Shown here piece after piece: positions 56,153-64,000 of a stretch of DNA of 64,000 nucleotides; position 1 is the first letter of the stretch; the number at the start of each line of letters is the position of its first letter. The stretch covers positions 1-64,000 of the forward strand of contig NZ_WHKF01000009.1 in NCBI RefSeq assembly GCF_009295825.1, given 5' to 3'. The translations under genes were made by a program, and so were the position numbers. Origin of the DNA: Marinifilum sp. N1E240 (GTDB lineage: Bacteria; Bacteroidota; Bacteroidia; Bacteroidales; Marinifilaceae). The notes under the pieces are model-generated. The model was not told where the DNA came from, ran no database searches, and saw nothing but the letters and a program-made list of their open reading frames with translations.

Positions 56153-57091
56153 ATGAAAATTACCGTTGTAGGTGCAGGAAATGTGGGAGCAACCTGTGCA
56201 AATTGCATTGCTCAAAAAGAATTGGCAAACGAAGTAATTCTTGTAGATATTAAAGAAGGATTGGCAGAAGGAAAAGCCCTTGATATGTGGCAGACAGCTC
56301 CTATCAATTACTATGATACAAGAGTAAAAGGTGTAACTAATGATTATTCTGCGACAGCTGGTTCTGAAGTGGTTGTAATTACTTCTGGTTTACCACGTAA
56401 ACCTGGTATGAGTCGTGATGACTTAATTTCAATTAATGCAGGTATTGTAAAATCTGTAACTGAAAATGTAATTCAGCACTCTCCAGATGCTATTATTATC
56501 ATTGTATCTAATCCATTAGATGTAATGACTTATGCAGCTTTCTTGACTGCTAAAAAAGCATCGAACAAAGTATTTGGTATGGCTGGTGTATTGGATACAG
56601 CTCGTTACCGCGCATTCCTTGCGGAAGAATTAAATGTATCGCCTAAGGATATTCAGGCATTGCTAATGGGTGGTCACGGTGATACTATGGTTCCACTTCC
56701 ACGTTATACTACAGTTGCTGGTATTCCTGTAACCGATTTGATCGAAGAAGACAAATTGAATGCAATTATCGAAAGAACTAAATTTGGTGGTGGTGAGTTG
56801 GTGAACCTTATGGGAACATCTGCTTGGTATGCTCCAGGTGCTGCTGCTGCTCAAATGGTAGAAGCTATTGTTCGCGATCAGAAGAGAATTTTCCCTGTTT
56901 GTGCATTACTAAACGGAGAGTACGGTTTGAAAGATATCTACTTAGGAGTTCCTGTAAAACTTGGAAAGAACGGTATCGAAGAAATTATCGAAGTTAAATT
57001 AAACGAAGCTGAGATGGAATTGTTGAAAGATTCAGCAGAAGCCGTTAAATCAGTGATGAAAGTTTTAGATGAAATGAATATTATTGCCTAA
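56153..57091 (+). CDS. mdh: Malate dehydrogenase
   Basis: A 312-residue NAD-dependent dehydrogenase of the lactate/malate family. The Rossmann motif GAGNVGATC (7-15), the substrate loop GLPRKPGMSRDDL with its Arg residues, VSNPLDVMTY and the catalytic His in MGGHGDTMVPL are visible. The Arg in the substrate loop region favours malate over lactate. It interconverts malate and oxaloacetate in the TCA cycle. Monocistronic. Confidence 0.95.
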   Translation: MKITVVGAGNVGATCANCIAQKELANEVILVDIKEGLAEGKALDMWQTAPINYYDTRVKGVTNDYSATAGSEVVVITSGLPRKPGMSRDDLISINAGIVKSVTENVIQHSPDAIIIIVSNPLDVMTYAAFLTAKKASNKVFGMAGVLDTARYRAFLAEELNVSPKDIQALLMGGHGDTMVPLPRYTTVAGIPVTDLIEEDKLNAIIERTKFGGGELVNLMGTSAWYAPGAAAAQMVEAIVRDQKRIFPVCALLNGEYGLKDIYLGVPVKLGKNGIEEIIEVKLNEAEMELLKDSAEAVKSVMKVLDEMNIIA

Positions 57092-57114
57092 TCAATTCAT
57101 TTTATTAAAGGTAG

Positions 57115-57147
57115 GAGGTTGTCTCGTTTGAGATGACCTCTTTTTTT
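57115..57147 (+). terminator. Terminator behind mdh
   Basis: An 11-bp stem GAGGTTGTCTC/GAGATGACCTC (57115-57125 with 57130-57140) with two G-U pairs and a GTTT loop, then TTTTTTT. Confidence 0.88.
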
Positions 57148-57227
57148 GTGCTTTTTTGTAGCTTTTTTAATCAAAATTTGTTTTTGATTTTGTTTACCAA
57201 TAGTAGTGTAAATGTCTCTTGTTTTGG

Positions 57228-57235
57228 TATATTTG
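57228..57235 (+). promoter_or_regulatory. -7 promoter element for the retropepsin-like gene
   Basis: TATATTTG, a full TAnnTTTG match, 22 bp ahead of the ATG. The leader would be short (about 18 nt). Confidence 0.5.
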
Positions 57236-57257
57236 CTATCCTTTGTAAATACAGATA

Positions 57258-57683
57258 ATGAAAATAGAGATTCCCATAGAGATTGTTGAGCTTGAAACGA
57301 ACAGTTTTCATCTTTTGATAAGATGTAAGATAAATTCTTCTCAGGAAGGTGATTTGGTGATTGATACAGGTGCATCTAAAACAGTTTTGGATAAAAACTT
57401 TGTAGATGTGTATCAAAAAACAGAACAGGAAGAATCTGAAATGCAATCCAGAGGATTAGGGGAAGGAAGTATCGACACCGAAATGGCTAAAATTGAAAAT
57501 TTTCAGCTCGGGAGTTTACTAGTTAATGATTTTTCATGCGCACTTATCGATTTATCAGGAATTAACGACATGTATCAGCAATATTGCCAACGCAAAATTT
57601 GTGGATTACTAGGAAGTGATTTTTTGTTGAATCATAAAGGAATTATTAATTATGATACCAAAATTTTACAACTGGAAAGCTGA
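57258..57683 (+). CDS. Retropepsin-like aspartic protease domain protein
   Basis: A 141-residue protein with a clan AA aspartic-protease signature: VIDTGASKTVLD (about 34-45) and a later CGLLGSDFLLNHKGIINYD with the flap/core pattern of bacterial retropepsin-like proteins. Only one DTG is present, so it must dimerise to be active, as in retroviral proteases. No signal peptide; substrate unknown. Confidence 0.82.
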   Translation: MKIEIPIEIVELETNSFHLLIRCKINSSQEGDLVIDTGASKTVLDKNFVDVYQKTEQEESEMQSRGLGEGSIDTEMAKIENFQLGSLLVNDFSCALIDLSGINDMYQQYCQRKICGLLGSDFLLNHKGIINYDTKILQLES

Positions 57684-57763
57684 GAATTGCATTTGATTTT
57701 CAAAAGTCTGGAAATGCATCAATTGCTGGATAATATTGAACAAAGGAATTTGAAAAAAATTGA

Positions 57764-57771
57764 TATATTTG
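57764..57771 (+). promoter_or_regulatory. -7 promoter element for secDF
   Basis: TATATTTG, a full TAnnTTTG match, 63 bp ahead of the secDF ATG. Confidence 0.5.
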
Positions 57772-57834
57772 TGCGTTAATTTGAGGGTAAAAATATAATA
57801 TACCACATAAATAAGAATTTTTAAACCTAAACAC

Positions 57835-60816
57835 ATGCGAAATAAAGGAGCGATTCGTCTACTCGCTATTGTCTTTGCGTTAGTGAGTTTGTATCAATTG
57901 ACTTTTACTTACGTAACGAAAAAAGTTGAAAAGGAGGCTCAGGAATTCGGAGCCGGCGACATTAAAAAGGAACAAACTTATCTTGACTCGATAAGAGGAG
58001 AAGAGGTTTACAATTTCTTTTGGCTGAAAAAATACACTTACAAAGAGTGTAAAGAGTTAGAGTTGAATCTTGGTCTTGACCTTAAGGGAGGTATGAACGT
58101 TACCATGGAAGTTTCAGTTGTTGATATCATCAAAGCGATGGCTAACAACAGCAAGGATGAAACTTTTAATGCTGCAATTGCTCAGGCAAAAAAAATGCAG
58201 GCAAACAGTGGTAAAGGATTTGTAACCTTGTTCGGGGAAGCATTTAACCAAATTGATCCAAATGCTCAGTTGTCATCTCCTGATATTTTCGGAACTCTTG
58301 AGTTAAAAGATAAAATTCCATTTGGAGCTTCTAACTCTGAAGTGTTGAAGGTGATCAAAGAAGAAACTGATGCTGCGATTGATAATACTTACAATATCCT
58401 TCGTTCTCGTATCGACCGTTTCGGTGTTGCTCAGCCAAACATTCAGAAAGCTGATGTATCGGGTCGTATCATTATCGAACTTCCAGGTATAAAAGATGCA
58501 GCTCGTGTACGTAAGCTTCTACAAGGAACTGCTAGTTTAGAGTTCTGGGAAACTTATAGTGCTCCTGAAGTAATGGGTTATCTTAATGCAGCAAACACCA
58601 AGTTGGCAGAAATTAATGCTGCTGCAGATGTAACTGTTGAAGAAGCTGAGGTTGTTGAAGAAGCGAAAGAGGAAGCAAAAGATGAAGATGTTGCTCTTCT
58701 TGATAAAATCGAAGAAGGTGCACAAGATTCTTTAGCAAATACTCAAGATGCTAAAGCGATGGCTAAAATGTATCCATTGTTTTCAGTATTGAATCCTACT
58801 CAACAAGGAGGATCATCAAAAGCTGTTGTGGGAATGTCTCACATTAAAGATACTGCTGAAGTTAATGATATTCTTAAAATGCCAGCAATTAAATCAAGCT
58901 TACCACGTAACCTGAAATTTTTCTGGGGTGTGAAGCCAATTGATGAGGCTGGAAACGTATTTGAGTTGTTTGCAATTAAAGTTACCAGTCGTGATGGAAA
59001 AGCTCCTCTTGATGGTGATGCTGTAACTTCTGCTCGTGAGCAAGTTGATCAGCAAACTGCGAAATACGAAGTTTCGATGAGCATGAGTGGCGAAGGTGCT
59101 AAAGCTTGGGCTCGTTTGACAAAAGATAACGTAAACCGTGCCATTGCAGTTGTTTTGGACGGATATGTATATACTGCTCCTAATGTAATTGGTGAAATTA
59201 AAGGTGGTCAGTCTCAAATTACAGGAGGTTTCTCTGTTACTGAGGCGAAAGACCTTGCTAACATTTTAAAATCCGGTAAACTTCCTGCTCCGGCACACAT
59301 TATTGCCGATGAGGTTGTTGGTCCATCTCTAGGTAAAGAGTCGATTGAAAAAGGTATGTATTCATTTATCATCGCTTTCGTGTTGGTATTGGTTTACATG
59401 TTCTTCTTTTACAGTAAAGGTGCTGGTTTAACTGCAAACATTGCGTTGATTGCCAACTTGTTCTTTATTTTTGGAGTTCTTGCATCATTGGGTGCTGTTC
59501 TTACCTTACCTGGTATTGCCGGTATTGTATTAACAATTGGTATGTCGGTTGATGCGAACGTACTTATTTATGAGCGTATTCAGGAAGAGTTGAAAGCTGG
59601 TAAAGGATTAAGCCTTGCTGTTAGCGATGGTTACAAAAATGCTTACTCAGCGATTATCGATGGTAACATCACTACTTTATTAACTGGTGTTATTCTTTAC
59701 TTGTTTGGTGCAGGTCCAATTAAAGGTTTTGCAACTACATTGGTAATTGGTATTTTCTCTTCATTATTTGCAGCGATTTTCATTACTCGTTTGATTTTTG
59801 AAGCTTCACTAGTACGTAACAGAGCAATTACTTTCTCAACTAAGTTTACTGATAACTGGTTGCGTAATGCTAATGTTAAGTTTTTACAGAAAAGAAAAAT
59901 ATTCTATGTGGTATCTGCTGTAGCAATTACTTTGAGTGTTGCATCTTTAGCAACAAAAGGATTGAATCAGGGTATCGATTTTAAAGGTGGTAGAACTTAT
60001 GTTGTAGCTTTCGATGATGCTGTATCTGTTGAAGGTATTGCTCAATCTCTTGATAAAGTTTATGGTCATGCTCCAGAGGTGAAAACTTTCGGTGGAGACA
60101 ATCAAGTTAAAATTACTACCAAGTATAAGATTGAAGAATCGGGTACTGAGGTTGACGACGAGGTTGAAGAGTTACTTTATTCAGGATTGAAACCTTACTT
60201 GGCTGATGGTACTACTAAAGTGGATTTCTTAGAGAACAATCGTAAAATGTCTCAGAAAGTAGGTCCAACCATTGCTGATGATATTCGTACTTCTGCATTT
60301 TGGTCTATTTTAGGTGCATTAATCGTTATCTTCCTATACATCATGTTCCGTTTCTCGAACTGGCAATATGGTTTAGGTGCGGTTGCTGCCTTAACTCACG
60401 ACTCGATTATTGTATTGGGTATCTTCTCAATTGGATATGGAATGTTACCATTCTCATTAGAGATCGATCAGGCGTTTATTGCGGCTATCCTTACAGTAGT
60501 AGGTTACTCTATTAATGATACCGTGGTTGTATTTGACCGTATTCGTGAGTACTTGGGATTATATCCAAAGCGCGATCGTGAAGAGGTTGTTAACAAAGCC
60601 TTGAACAGTACAATGCGTCGTACATTTAGTACATCGCTTTCTACAATGGTTGTATTATTAGCGATCTTCTTGTTCGGTGGTACTTCAATCCAAGGATTTA
60701 CATTTGCATTATTAGTGGGGGTTATCGTTGGTACGTACTCTTCTCTATTTATTGCATCTCCTATTGCTTATGACACAAGTTTACGTGTTCAGAAAGCAGC
60801 TGCTAAAAAGAAATAA
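57835..60816 (+). CDS. secDF: Fused protein translocase subunit SecDF
   Basis: A 993-residue fusion of SecD and SecF, which uses the proton or sodium gradient to help pull proteins through SecYEG. The SecD part has an N-terminal helix, ELNLGLDLKGGMNVTMEVS (about 77-95), the periplasmic P1 domain, and helices with GMSVDANVLIYERIQEEL. The SecF part begins near 690, with GIDFKGGRTYVV and YSINDTVVVFDRIREYL. An acidic Ala/Glu/Val-rich insertion (about 255-305) interrupts the P1 domain. Monocistronic, with a strong terminator. Confidence 0.97.
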   Translation: MRNKGAIRLLAIVFALVSLYQLTFTYVTKKVEKEAQEFGAGDIKKEQTYLDSIRGEEVYNFFWLKKYTYKECKELELNLGLDLKGGMNVTMEVSVVDIIKAMANNSKDETFNAAIAQAKKMQANSGKGFVTLFGEAFNQIDPNAQLSSPDIFGTLELKDKIPFGASNSEVLKVIKEETDAAIDNTYNILRSRIDRFGVAQPNIQKADVSGRIIIELPGIKDAARVRKLLQGTASLEFWETYSAPEVMGYLNAANTKLAEINAAADVTVEEAEVVEEAKEEAKDEDVALLDKIEEGAQDSLANTQDAKAMAKMYPLFSVLNPTQQGGSSKAVVGMSHIKDTAEVNDILKMPAIKSSLPRNLKFFWGVKPIDEAGNVFELFAIKVTSRDGKAPLDGDAVTSAREQVDQQTAKYEVSMSMSGEGAKAWARLTKDNVNRAIAVVLDGYVYTAPNVIGEIKGGQSQITGGFSVTEAKDLANILKSGKLPAPAHIIADEVVGPSLGKESIEKGMYSFIIAFVLVLVYMFFFYSKGAGLTANIALIANLFFIFGVLASLGAVLTLPGIAGIVLTIGMSVDANVLIYERIQEELKAGKGLSLAVSDGYKNAYSAIIDGNITTLLTGVILYLFGAGPIKGFATTLVIGIFSSLFAAIFITRLIFEASLVRNRAITFSTKFTDNWLRNANVKFLQKRKIFYVVSAVAITLSVASLATKGLNQGIDFKGGRTYVVAFDDAVSVEGIAQSLDKVYGHAPEVKTFGGDNQVKITTKYKIEESGTEVDDEVEELLYSGLKPYLADGTTKVDFLENNRKMSQKVGPTIADDIRTSAFWSILGALIVIFLYIMFRFSNWQYGLGAVAALTHDSIIVLGIFSIGYGMLPFSLEIDQAFIAAILTVVGYSINDTVVVFDRIREYLGLYPKRDREEVVNKALNSTMRRTFSTSLSTMVVLLAIFLFGGTSIQGFTFALLVGVIVGTYSSLFIASPIAYDTSLRVQKAAAKKK

Positions 60817-60836
60817 TATTTAAAATATTATATTTC

Positions 60837-60872
60837 AATCCCTCGAATCTTTTGATTCGGGGGATTTTTTTT
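60837..60872 (+). terminator. Terminator behind secDF
   Basis: A 13-bp stem AATCCCTCGAATC/GATTCGGGGGATT (60837-60849 with 60854-60866) with one G-U pair, loop TTTT, then a T run. Confidence 0.93.
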
Positions 60873-60930
60873 AGAATAAATTGTAAAGAATCTATGCTTA
60901 CTCATAAGTTTACTTTCGTCATTTTCTGAA

Positions 60931-61224
60931 GATGGGTTTGTGATAATGAATTTACCCCCATTATTTTTTTTTGAAAGGTGTTTCATGATGACTTTACCTC
61001 CATCAATTTTTTGCGAAGGTTTTGTGATGATAATTTTACATCTATCATTTCTTGAGGATGGGTTTGCGATGATGAATTTACCTCCATTAATTTTTTTGGA
61101 ATGGTGTTTCATGATGATTTTATATCCATCTATTTCTATGGATTGGTTTGTAATGATGATATTACATCTATCGATATTTGTGGATTGGGCTTCGATGGTG
61201 ATTTTGTATCTATAATTTTTTGAG
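60931..61224. repeat. 42-bp minisatellite with a 126-bp higher-order unit
   Basis: About seven diverged units of 40-44 bp follow one another, each with a TTTgtGATGATGA-TTTACctCCAT-like core. Units 1-3 and 4-6 are more alike than neighbours: the block at 60933-61058 reappears at 61059-61184, an exact 126-bp offset. Short open frames on both strands (for example a hydrophobic 14-residue repeat on the plus strand) follow from the period and are not convincing genes. It fills the gap between secDF and tatA; 61225-61365 shows nothing else. Confidence 0.85.
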
Positions 61225-61369
61225 GATTGATGTGTACGTATGAACTTATATCCATTATGAATTGAATTAGCTTTAAGATTTTAGTAATACAGAAGTGCTA
61301 ATTTGTTTGTTTTGAGTAGATCGGTTTAATAAGAATTAAAGTCAATCATCTCTTATTAGAAATTCTTGG

Positions 61370-61377
61370 TATATTTG
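61370..61377 (+). promoter_or_regulatory. -7 promoter element for tatA
   Basis: TATATTTG, an exact TAnnTTTG match, ends at 61377. Transcription would start near 61382, so the GTG at 61377 cannot be the start codon and the ATG at 61395 is used. Confidence 0.55.
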
Positions 61378-61394
61378 TGAAAAATAGATTTCAA

Positions 61395-61622
61395 ATGGAT
61401 AGTATTCTTTTATTTATAAGCGGAGCAGAAATTGTAATTGTATTGGTTGTAATTCTTTTGTTATTCGGATCAAAAAAAATTCCGGAATTGGCTCAGGGAT
61501 TAGGAAAAGGTATGAAGGAATTCAAACGTGCTGCTGATGATATTAAAAAGGAAATAAAAGACGAAACGGATATTCTTGAAGATATTAAGGATTTGAAAGA
61601 TGATATCACAAAGAAATTGTAG
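61395..61622 (+). CDS. tatA: Twin-arginine translocase subunit TatA
   Basis: A 75-residue protein with one N-terminal membrane helix (about 9-24, [14 protein letters not shown]), the hinge [23 protein letters not shown] (family signature FG..K.PEL...G.....F) and an acidic/basic amphipathic tail. It forms the channel of the Tat pathway for folded proteins. The start is fixed by the promoter box at 61370-61377. No tatC is in the window. Confidence 0.93.
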   Translation: MDSILLFISGAEIVIVLVVILLLFGSKKIPELAQGLGKGMKEFKRAADDIKKEIKDETDILEDIKDLKDDITKKL

Positions 61623-61671
61623 TTTCAGTTAAATCTTATCTTATCCGTACCCGGTAAATTTTTTCATATAA

Positions 61672-62607
61672 ATGGATTATTTGTATTTATTCCTAGGATT
61701 TATAATCCTGTTATATAGTGGCGATTTGCTTGTTAAGGGCGGAGTAGCGCTTTCTTCACATTTTAGAATATCAACTTTGGTAGTTGGAGTTACGGTTGTT
61801 TCTTTTGGAACATCGGCTCCTGAGTTGTTTGTTAGCTTGGATGCAGCATTGTCTGGTAGCCCGGATATTTCCATTGGTAATGTAGTTGGTTCCAATATTT
61901 CCAATATTGCATTAGTATTAGGTTTTACGGCAATTTTACTGCCTTTGCCTGTGCGAAGCAATTCGATAAAATACGATTGGCCTGTCATGATGGGTGCTTC
62001 GTTATTATTCTATGTTTTTATTCTAAATCATAAGTTAGAAACTTACGAAGGAATTATTTTTATAATCCTTTTGATCTCGTTTATGGTGTGGACCATTTGG
62101 AACTCGAGAAGGGAAAATAGGGGTTTGGCAGAGGAATTCCCAGAAGCAAAACATTCTATTCCAATAGCAGTACTTTTATTGATTGCATCATCGGTAGGAC
62201 TGTATTTTGGTGCCAATTTATTGGTGGATAGCGCAAAAAATATTGCTATCGAATTTGGTGTTAGCGAACGTGTTATTGGATTGACGATTGTTGCCTTTGG
62301 CACATCGGTTCCAGAATTGGCAACTTCGGCAGTAGCGGCATTTAAAAAGGAGATGGACATTTCCATTGGAAACATTATTGGATCTAATATCTTCAATATT
62401 TTTGGTGTTCTAGGAGTTACTTCAATTGTGAAAAATATTAGGATAACTGAGGCTATCATATCTTTCGATGTGTTAATCATGCTAGCTATATCAGTACTTC
62501 TATTTTTACTAATATTGCCATTGAAAAAAGGAAAACTTCACCGATGGAAAGGGATACTACTTCTGTCTTCCTATTTTATTTATGTATATTTGGTTTTCAT
62601 GAAATAG
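61672..62607 (+). CDS. Calcium/sodium antiporter (CaCA family, YrbG-like)
   Basis: A 311-residue membrane protein with about ten helices in two inverted repeats. The two alpha motifs are FGTSAPELFVS with GNVVGSNISNIALVLG (about 44-86) and FGTSVPELATS with GNIIGSNIFNIFGVLG (about 205-250), the signature of Na+/Ca2+ exchangers. It probably exports Ca2+ in exchange for Na+. It lies 49 bp behind tatA and 10 bp ahead of lolD. Confidence 0.93.
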   Translation: MDYLYLFLGFIILLYSGDLLVKGGVALSSHFRISTLVVGVTVVSFGTSAPELFVSLDAALSGSPDISIGNVVGSNISNIALVLGFTAILLPLPVRSNSIKYDWPVMMGASLLFYVFILNHKLETYEGIIFIILLISFMVWTIWNSRRENRGLAEEFPEAKHSIPIAVLLLIASSVGLYFGANLLVDSAKNIAIEFGVSERVIGLTIVAFGTSVPELATSAVAAFKKEMDISIGNIIGSNIFNIFGVLGVTSIVKNIRITEAIISFDVLIMLAISVLLFLLILPLKKGKLHRWKGILLLSSYFIYVYLVFMK

Positions 62608-62617
62608 ATGATTCAAA

Positions 62618-63277
62618 ATGATCAGTGCAGAGCAAATCAAAAAAAGTTTTGGAGAGGTTAATGTTCTTAAAGGAGTTGATCTGACTATAGAAAAGGGAGA
62701 AATTGTATCAGTTGTTGGAGCCAGTGGAGCTGGTAAAACGACTTTGTTACAAATTTTAGGAACTTTAGATCGCCCTGATACCGGATCCATTATTTATGAT
62801 GGAACAGATGTGTCTTTATTAAATGAGAAAGACCTTTCTACTTTTAGGAATTTAAATATCGGTTTTGTATTTCAGTTTCACCATTTGTTACCTGAGTTTA
62901 CAGCATTAGAAAATGTGTGTATTCCAGCCTATATTGCAAAAAAATCAAAACAAGAAGCAACTTCCAGAGCAAAGGAGTTGCTTGAAATGCTAAATCTTGA
63001 TCATCGTTTGGATCATAAGCCGTCTGAATTATCGGGAGGTGAAAAACAAAGAGTGGCAATTGCTCGTGCGCTTATTAACGAACCTTTGGTTGTTCTTGCC
63101 GATGAACCATCGGGGAATTTAGATTCAAAAACAAAACAGGAATTACACGAGCTTTTCTTTAGCTTACGCGATCAGTTCAATCAAACTTTTATTATTGTGA
63201 CTCATGATCCGGAATTGGCTGAGATGTCGGATCGACAGATTGTAATTTCTGATGGATTAATAGAAAAGGATGCCTGA
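62618..63277 (+). CDS. lolD: LolD-like lipoprotein-releasing ABC ATPase
   Basis: A 219-residue ABC ATPase. Walker [12 protein letters not shown] (about 35-45), Q-loop [18 protein letters not shown], signature [15 protein letters not shown] and Walker [13 protein letters not shown] are present. [16 protein letters not shown] and EPSGNLD are typical of LolD in the MacB/LolD group. It could pair with LolC/E-type permeases such as the one at 15299-16543, or with another MacB-type permease. Its stop overlaps the next gene by 8 bp. Confidence 0.85.
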   Translation: MISAEQIKKSFGEVNVLKGVDLTIEKGEIVSVVGASGAGKTTLLQILGTLDRPDTGSIIYDGTDVSLLNEKDLSTFRNLNIGFVFQFHHLLPEFTALENVCIPAYIAKKSKQEATSRAKELLEMLNLDHRLDHKPSELSGGEKQRVAIARALINEPLVVLADEPSGNLDSKTKQELHELFFSLRDQFNQTFIIVTHDPELAEMSDRQIVISDGLIEKDA

Positions 63278-64000
63278 TTTAAATTCGATAGAATTGAAAG
63301 AGTTTCTCGATGAGAAATTTGAATTGTATAATCGGGAATCTTTTATTGGTAGTGATCCGATTCAAATTCCTAAACGATTTTCAAAAAAAGAGGATATTGA
63401 AATTGCTGGTTTTTTAAGTGCGGGAATTGCATGGGGGCAGCGTCCTACAATAATTCGTAATGCGAATCGTCTAATGGAACTAATGGATGAGCAACCATTC
63501 GAATTTGTAACGAACGCATCGGATATTGAATTCAACACCTTTAAAGATTTTAAACATAGAACTTTTAATGGCGAGGATTGTATTTTCTTTTTAAAATCTC
63601 TTCGCAATATCTACAGGACCCACTCAGGTTTGGAGTCTGTTTTTACATTAGGATATAAACAGTCGGGTAATATTAAAGGTGCTTTATCTTATTTCAGAAA
63701 AGTGTTTTTTGAAATCGATCATCAGCAAAGAACCCAAAAGCACATTTCGAATGTTGATAAAAAATCTGCAGCTAAGCGCTTGAATATGTTTTTGCGCTGG
63801 ATGGTGAGAAAGGATGATAGGAAAATTGATTTTGGCTTATGGAATAATATTAATATGTCAGATTTGTATTTGCCACTAGATGTACACACCGGTAATGTGG
63901 GTAGAAAATTAGGATTGCTAACAAGAAAGCAGAGCGATTGGCAATCGGTTGATGAAATAACATCAAATTTAAGAAAGTTGGATCCTACAGATCCGGTAAA
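63270..64000 (+). CDS. TIGR02757 / DUF2400 family protein, 3' end cut by the window
   Basis: An open frame from ATG at 63270 ([17 protein letters not shown]) runs to the window edge, 243 codons without a stop. [29 protein letters not shown]-like [16 protein letters not shown] and [14 protein letters not shown] followed by [19 protein letters not shown] match TIGR02757 (DUF2400) proteins, which have a helix-hairpin-helix DNA-glycosylase-like fold but no known role. It overlaps lolD by 8 bp, implying translational coupling. The C terminus is missing. Confidence 0.82.
   Translation, partial: MPDLNSIELKEFLDEKFELYNRESFIGSDPIQIPKRFSKKEDIEIAGFLSAGIAWGQRPTIIRNANRLMELMDEQPFEFVTNASDIEFNTFKDFKHRTFNGEDCIFFLKSLRNIYRTHSGLESVFTLGYKQSGNIKGALSYFRKVFFEIDHQQRTQKHISNVDKKSAAKRLNMFLRWMVRKDDRKIDFGLWNNINMSDLYLPLDVHTGNVGRKLGLLTRKQSDWQSVDEITSNLRKLDPTDPV

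Noticed and set aside
60828-61215. Repeat peptides on both strands in the 42-bp array
   Set aside because: Same reasoning: open frames follow from the period. The minus frame overlaps the secDF terminator and the plus frame lacks a promoter or ribosome site.

Overview
The window looks like chromosome from a Bacteroidota bacterium, probably a marine or anaerobic Bacteroidales/Marinilabiliales relative (Marinifilaceae-like; this rank is inference). The DNA is AT-rich. Promoters match the Bacteroidota -7 consensus TAnnTTTG, ribosome binding sites are weak, and many products belong to families typical of the phylum (Porin_10 putative porin, DUF6029, DUF4783, DUF6174, Omp28-like lipoprotein, fused SecDF, fused RibBA). 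No phage, IS, integrase, tRNA or CRISPR array was seen; the edges are the 3' end of a 5S rRNA (left) and a truncated TIGR02757/DUF2400 gene (right).

Layout. 1-4.4 kb: end of an rRNA operon, an outer-membrane porin, lytic transglycosylase MltF and a CoA-type Nudix hydrolase. 4.5-11.6 kb, minus strand: an archaeal-type tRNA-dependent amidotransferase GatD-GatE, a DUF2059 protein, a class D beta-lactamase-like lipoprotein, a CPBP membrane protease and NADP-type glutamate dehydrogenase. 11.8-24.4 kb: a GAF/receiver/PEP-synthase-like fusion, a LolE-type permease, NamZ-like DUF1343 protein, thiol-redox proteins, a tandem pair of DUF6174 lipoproteins, DUF6029, Omp28-like lipoprotein and a class I aminotransferase. 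24.8-30.2 kb: valS, a RidA-family gene and a small Crp/Fnr regulon. 30.4-37.8 kb: GH20 hexosaminidase, NDH-2, a His-rich exported protein and glutamine synthetase. 37.9-46.4 kb: DUF4783, RlmH, a very large sensor kinase with a metallo-beta-lactamase-fold hydrolase, a phospho-site-less LuxR regulator with a hemerythrin protein, and a TPR protein. 46.5-52.7 kb: era-der and the FMN-riboswitch-controlled ribD-ribE-ribBA-ribH operon. 52.7-64 kb: rRNA pseudouridine synthase, glmM, mdh, a retropepsin-like protease, secDF, tatA, a Na+/Ca2+ exchanger, lolD and a TIGR02757 gene.

How genes work together. The rib operon is complete from GTP/ribulose-5-phosphate to riboflavin and sits behind a promoter, an FMN aptamer and a terminator abutting the first start codon. 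GatD and GatE overlap by one base and together would make Gln-tRNA(Gln) from Glu-tRNA(Gln). gdhA, glnA, the GatD glutaminase/asparaginase and the aminotransferase form a scattered nitrogen-assimilation set. SecDF, TatA, LolD and LolE-like proteins represent export and lipoprotein sorting. The Crp/Fnr gene at 28.0 kb is followed by two promoters carrying the same 25-bp repeat at exactly the same distance from a TAnnTTTG box, one before an SDR gene and one before an unknown membrane protein; this is the clearest small regulatory system in the window.

The most unusual non-coding structure is two intergenic minisatellites placed just after strong terminators: a 19-unit, 21-bp array at 32.85-33.25 kb whose orientation flips midway, and a 42-bp array with a 126-bp higher-order unit at 60.93-61.22 kb.
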